A DNA stretch of 64,000 nucleotides from NCBI GenBank assembly GCA_910575255.1, contig CAJTEM010000012.1, positions 1-64,000 on the forward strand, read 5' to 3'. Position numbers and translations under genes: made by a program. Positions 61,957 to 64,000 of this stretch are shown here, in pieces (within the stretch, counting starts at the first letter, position 1; every line of letters begins with the position of its first letter). The notes under the pieces were generated by a model. It ran no database searches. It was not told where the DNA came from and saw only the letters and a program-made list of their open reading frames with translations. This DNA is from Lachnospiraceae bacterium (GTDB lineage: Bacteria > Bacillota > Clostridia > Lachnospirales > Lachnospiraceae).

Positions 61957-63372
61957 ATGCCGGAATTAACTGTCACACTGACCGCTCTGCATCTTATTTA
62001 TCTGGTTGGCGTAATCGTAATATTATTGGTCATGGTTCTGAGACGTGACACTCCCATGGTTTGTATCCTGTTTCTTTTTCTTTTAGGGCTTACCGCTACC
62101 GGAACCCTGGCTGGCGCAGTTCAGACTGTTTTTAACGCCTCTCTTTACGCAGCAAAGGAATTCATGGAAATCATTGCCACGATCGCACTGATTACCGCAC
62201 TGTCGAAATGTCTTTCTGACTTAGGAAGCGACTATCTGATGATGAAGCCGCTGTCACGGATCATGTGCAGCCCCTCTGTCACCTGGTGGATTCTAGGTGT
62301 TGCCATGCTTGCCTTTTCTCTGTTCCTCTGGCCCTCCCCCTCCGTGGCCCTGGTCGGGGCAATCATGCTGCCGCTGGTTATCCGCAAAGGCCTCAATCCG
62401 CTGGCTGCCGCCATGGCTATGAACCTGTTCGGCCATGGGATTGCCCTCAGCTATGATTTTGTGATCCAGGGCGCACCTGCCATCTCGGCCTCTGCCGCTG
62501 GGATCGAGACCTCAACAATTCTTACGGCTGGCGCCCCTTTATTCATCACCATGGGCACCGTAACTGTACTCTCAGCCTTTTTGCTCAATCGGAAATCTAT
62601 GGGAGATTCCATGGTAACTCTGCAGGGTGTGAAAAAGACTCACCCGGATCCCGTTTCTGAGGCAACGGTTTCCCAGGAAACCAAGGCGGATACCGTTTCC
62701 CGCAAAGCCGCTCTTTTCATTGCCATATTCACCCCGCTGGCCTTTCTGGGAGACATCCTGTTGATGTTTGTCTTCCGGCTGAAGGGCGGCGATGCCACCA
62801 GCCTGGTCTCCGGTACAGCCACGCTCCTGATGGTTCTGGGCGCCTTGCTTGGTTTCGGTCTGGATGCTCCGGAAAAAGTGACGGACTATCTGACTCACGG
62901 CTTTCTCTTTGCCATCAAAATCTTTGCCCCTGTCATCCTGATCGGCGCCTTCTTCTTTATGGGAGGCGAGGGAATCATCTCGATTCTGGGCGAACAGTAC
63001 CAGAGTGGTATTATGAATGACTGGGCCGTGTGGCTGGCAGGAAAAACACCCCTGAATCAATATGCGGCCGCGTTTCTGCAGATGGTAATCGGCGCTCTGA
63101 CTGGTCTGGATGGCTCCGGTTTTTCCGGCCTGCCGCTGACAGGCGCTTTATCCAGGACCTTTTCTCTGATCACTGGCGGTTCTGTTGCCGTCTTTGCCGC
63201 ACTTGGACAGATTACTGCCATCTTTGTCGGCGGCGGGACAATCGTTCCCTGGGGCATCATACCGGTAGCTGCCATCTGCAATGTCAGCCCTCTTGAGCTG
63301 GCCCGCAAAAACCTGCTCCCTGTCCTGATCGGCTTTGGCTGCACCTTTATCGTCGCCTGCCTGCTGATCTGA
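61957..63372 (+). CDS. Multi-pass ion/anion transporter, GntP/DcuC-like
   Basis: A 471-aa permease with about twelve hydrophobic segments. The layout (two halves, re-entrant-like motifs SLFLWPSPSVALVGAIMLP and GALTGLDGSGFSGLPLTGAL, and small-residue-rich FGHGIALSYDFVIQGAPAI) fits the ion transporter superfamily (GntP, DcuC, CitMHS groups), which carries organic anions with protons or sodium. A charged cytoplasmic loop (about 210-245) separates the halves. The ATG follows GAAAGGAACTCGT. The exact family and substrate need a search. The next gene, an asparagine synthetase, begins 150 bp downstream. Confidence 0.7.
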   Translation: MPELTVTLTALHLIYLVGVIVILLVMVLRRDTPMVCILFLFLLGLTATGTLAGAVQTVFNASLYAAKEFMEIIATIALITALSKCLSDLGSDYLMMKPLSRIMCSPSVTWWILGVAMLAFSLFLWPSPSVALVGAIMLPLVIRKGLNPLAAAMAMNLFGHGIALSYDFVIQGAPAISASAAGIETSTILTAGAPLFITMGTVTVLSAFLLNRKSMGDSMVTLQGVKKTHPDPVSEATVSQETKADTVSRKAALFIAIFTPLAFLGDILLMFVFRLKGGDATSLVSGTATLLMVLGALLGFGLDAPEKVTDYLTHGFLFAIKIFAPVILIGAFFFMGGEGIISILGEQYQSGIMNDWAVWLAGKTPLNQYAAAFLQMVIGALTGLDGSGFSGLPLTGALSRTFSLITGGSVAVFAALGQITAIFVGGGTIVPWGIIPVAAICNVSPLELARKNLLPVLIGFGCTFIVACLLI

Positions 63373-63523
63373 ACCGGCTACTTTATTTTTCGTTTCAAAC
63401 AATATCTGTGCAGGAAAATAAAAGCATTTCTGTTTTCTCTGCATAAAAGCTTCTCTTAAAACCGAAAACATCCTCAAAGGAAGTTTTCCTGAATATAAAT
63501 ATCAAAGAAAGAAGGAAATGATC

Positions 63524-64000
63524 ATGTGCGGCATTGGCGGCTTTTGCAGCTTTCACAAAGATTATACCTTACAGCCCGATGAATGCTACGACACCCTGAA
63601 CCATATCCACCAGATCCTGTCCCACCGGGGACCGGACGCGCACGGCACGTATCTGACCTCTCATGCCGGACTTTCTCACGCCCGCCTCTCTGTTATTGAT
63701 TTAAAAGGCGGCCGGCAGCCCATGCTGCGTACCACCGACGGTCACACCTGCGCCATTGTCTATAACGGAGAATTATACAACACTCACGAATTGCGGCAGG
63801 ATCTGATCCTGCGCGGCAGCCGATTGGAAACCAGCAGTGACACGGAAGTGATCCTGCAAGGCTATCTGGAATACGGCTCTGACTTTGTCACGAGGCTGAA
63901 TGGCATCTTCGCCTTTGTCATCTGGGATGAGGCCGCAAACCGTCTGCTTTTGTACCGGGACCGCAGCGGAATCAAACCGCTCTTTTACTCCCTGCAAAAC
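63524..64000 (+). CDS. asnB: Asparagine synthase (glutamine-hydrolysing), N-terminal part
   Basis: Only the glutamine amidotransferase domain is in the window; the gene runs off the right edge (159 codons seen). The start is set at the ATG at 63524 since Cys must follow Met as the nucleophile (MCGIGGFC). AGAAGGAAATGATC gives a Shine-Dalgarno about 7 nt upstream, and the ATG at 63518 would add two residues before it. LSHRGPDAHG, YNGELYN, SSDTEVILQGY and RDRSGIKPLFY are class II glutaminase markers. The ATP-dependent synthetase half is expected beyond the edge. Confidence 0.9.
   Translation, partial: MCGIGGFCSFHKDYTLQPDECYDTLNHIHQILSHRGPDAHGTYLTSHAGLSHARLSVIDLKGGRQPMLRTTDGHTCAIVYNGELYNTHELRQDLILRGSRLETSSDTEVILQGYLEYGSDFVTRLNGIFAFVIWDEAANRLLLYRDRSGIKPLFYSLQN

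Overview
The window looks like chromosome of an anaerobic gut Firmicute of the Lachnospiraceae / Clostridium XIVa type. The signs are base composition near 50% G+C, LPxTG surface proteins, choline-binding-type cell-wall repeats, TRAP and PTS uptake, YesM-type histidine kinases, cob(I)alamin adenosyltransferase and many long intergenic hairpin repeats. Species assignment would need a database search.

Layout. 240-8578 (minus strand) is one long amino-acid biosynthesis cluster, leuB-ilvD-ilvB-serC-serA-DUF1015, with a good promoter before leuB. 8762-13374 holds hairpins, a small cell-wall-binding protein, DUF1292, cobO, a UvrD-like helicase and an Rpn-like nuclease protein. 13678-29256 is the most striking part. 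Two giant sortase-anchored paralogues (2206 and 2227 aa) and a small unknown protein lie downstream of a ~200 bp segment bounded by 26 bp inverted repeats, with a tyrosine recombinase gene on the far side. The segment carries a near-consensus promoter pointing at the surface genes. At its other end is an intrinsic terminator that would face those genes if the segment flipped. This reads as a phase-variation switch, now in the ON orientation.

29499-31498 holds a YbaK-type deacylase, an MBL hydrolase and an XRE-cupin regulator. 31499-32825 has no ordinary gene. It contains giant hairpin repeats around a compact type I toxin-antitoxin locus: a 30-aa Hol-Tox-like peptide, a sequestered ribosome-binding site and an antisense promoter. 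32826-37204 is a TRAP transporter (dctPQM) with a divergent LacI regulator and paired CG-centred operators. 37479-42442 is a histidine kinase, a response regulator without a DNA-binding domain, a membrane-anchored TRAP-type binding protein and a mannose-6-phosphate isomerase, probably a binding-protein-assisted sensory operon. 43062-52165 is an alpha-glucan/sugar region: malQ, an EEP hydrolase, a IIA-IIC-IIB PTS permease and a second LacI regulator, whose own upstream region shares operator-like motifs with the PTS promoter. An Fe-S protein and a DUF554 membrane protein lie between the PTS gene and the regulator. 52199-64000 holds peptidases (M20, M18), gltX next to a MITE-like element, an AraC regulator with a divergent 39-aa membrane peptide, a second cell-wall-repeat protein, a HAD phosphatase, an acyltransferase, a 12-TM-type transporter and the start of an asparagine synthetase running off the window.

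A family of roughly 200-340 bp imperfect palindromes recurs at least eight times (whole or partial) between genes. Degraded genes are seen at 42768-42976 and 53521-53700.
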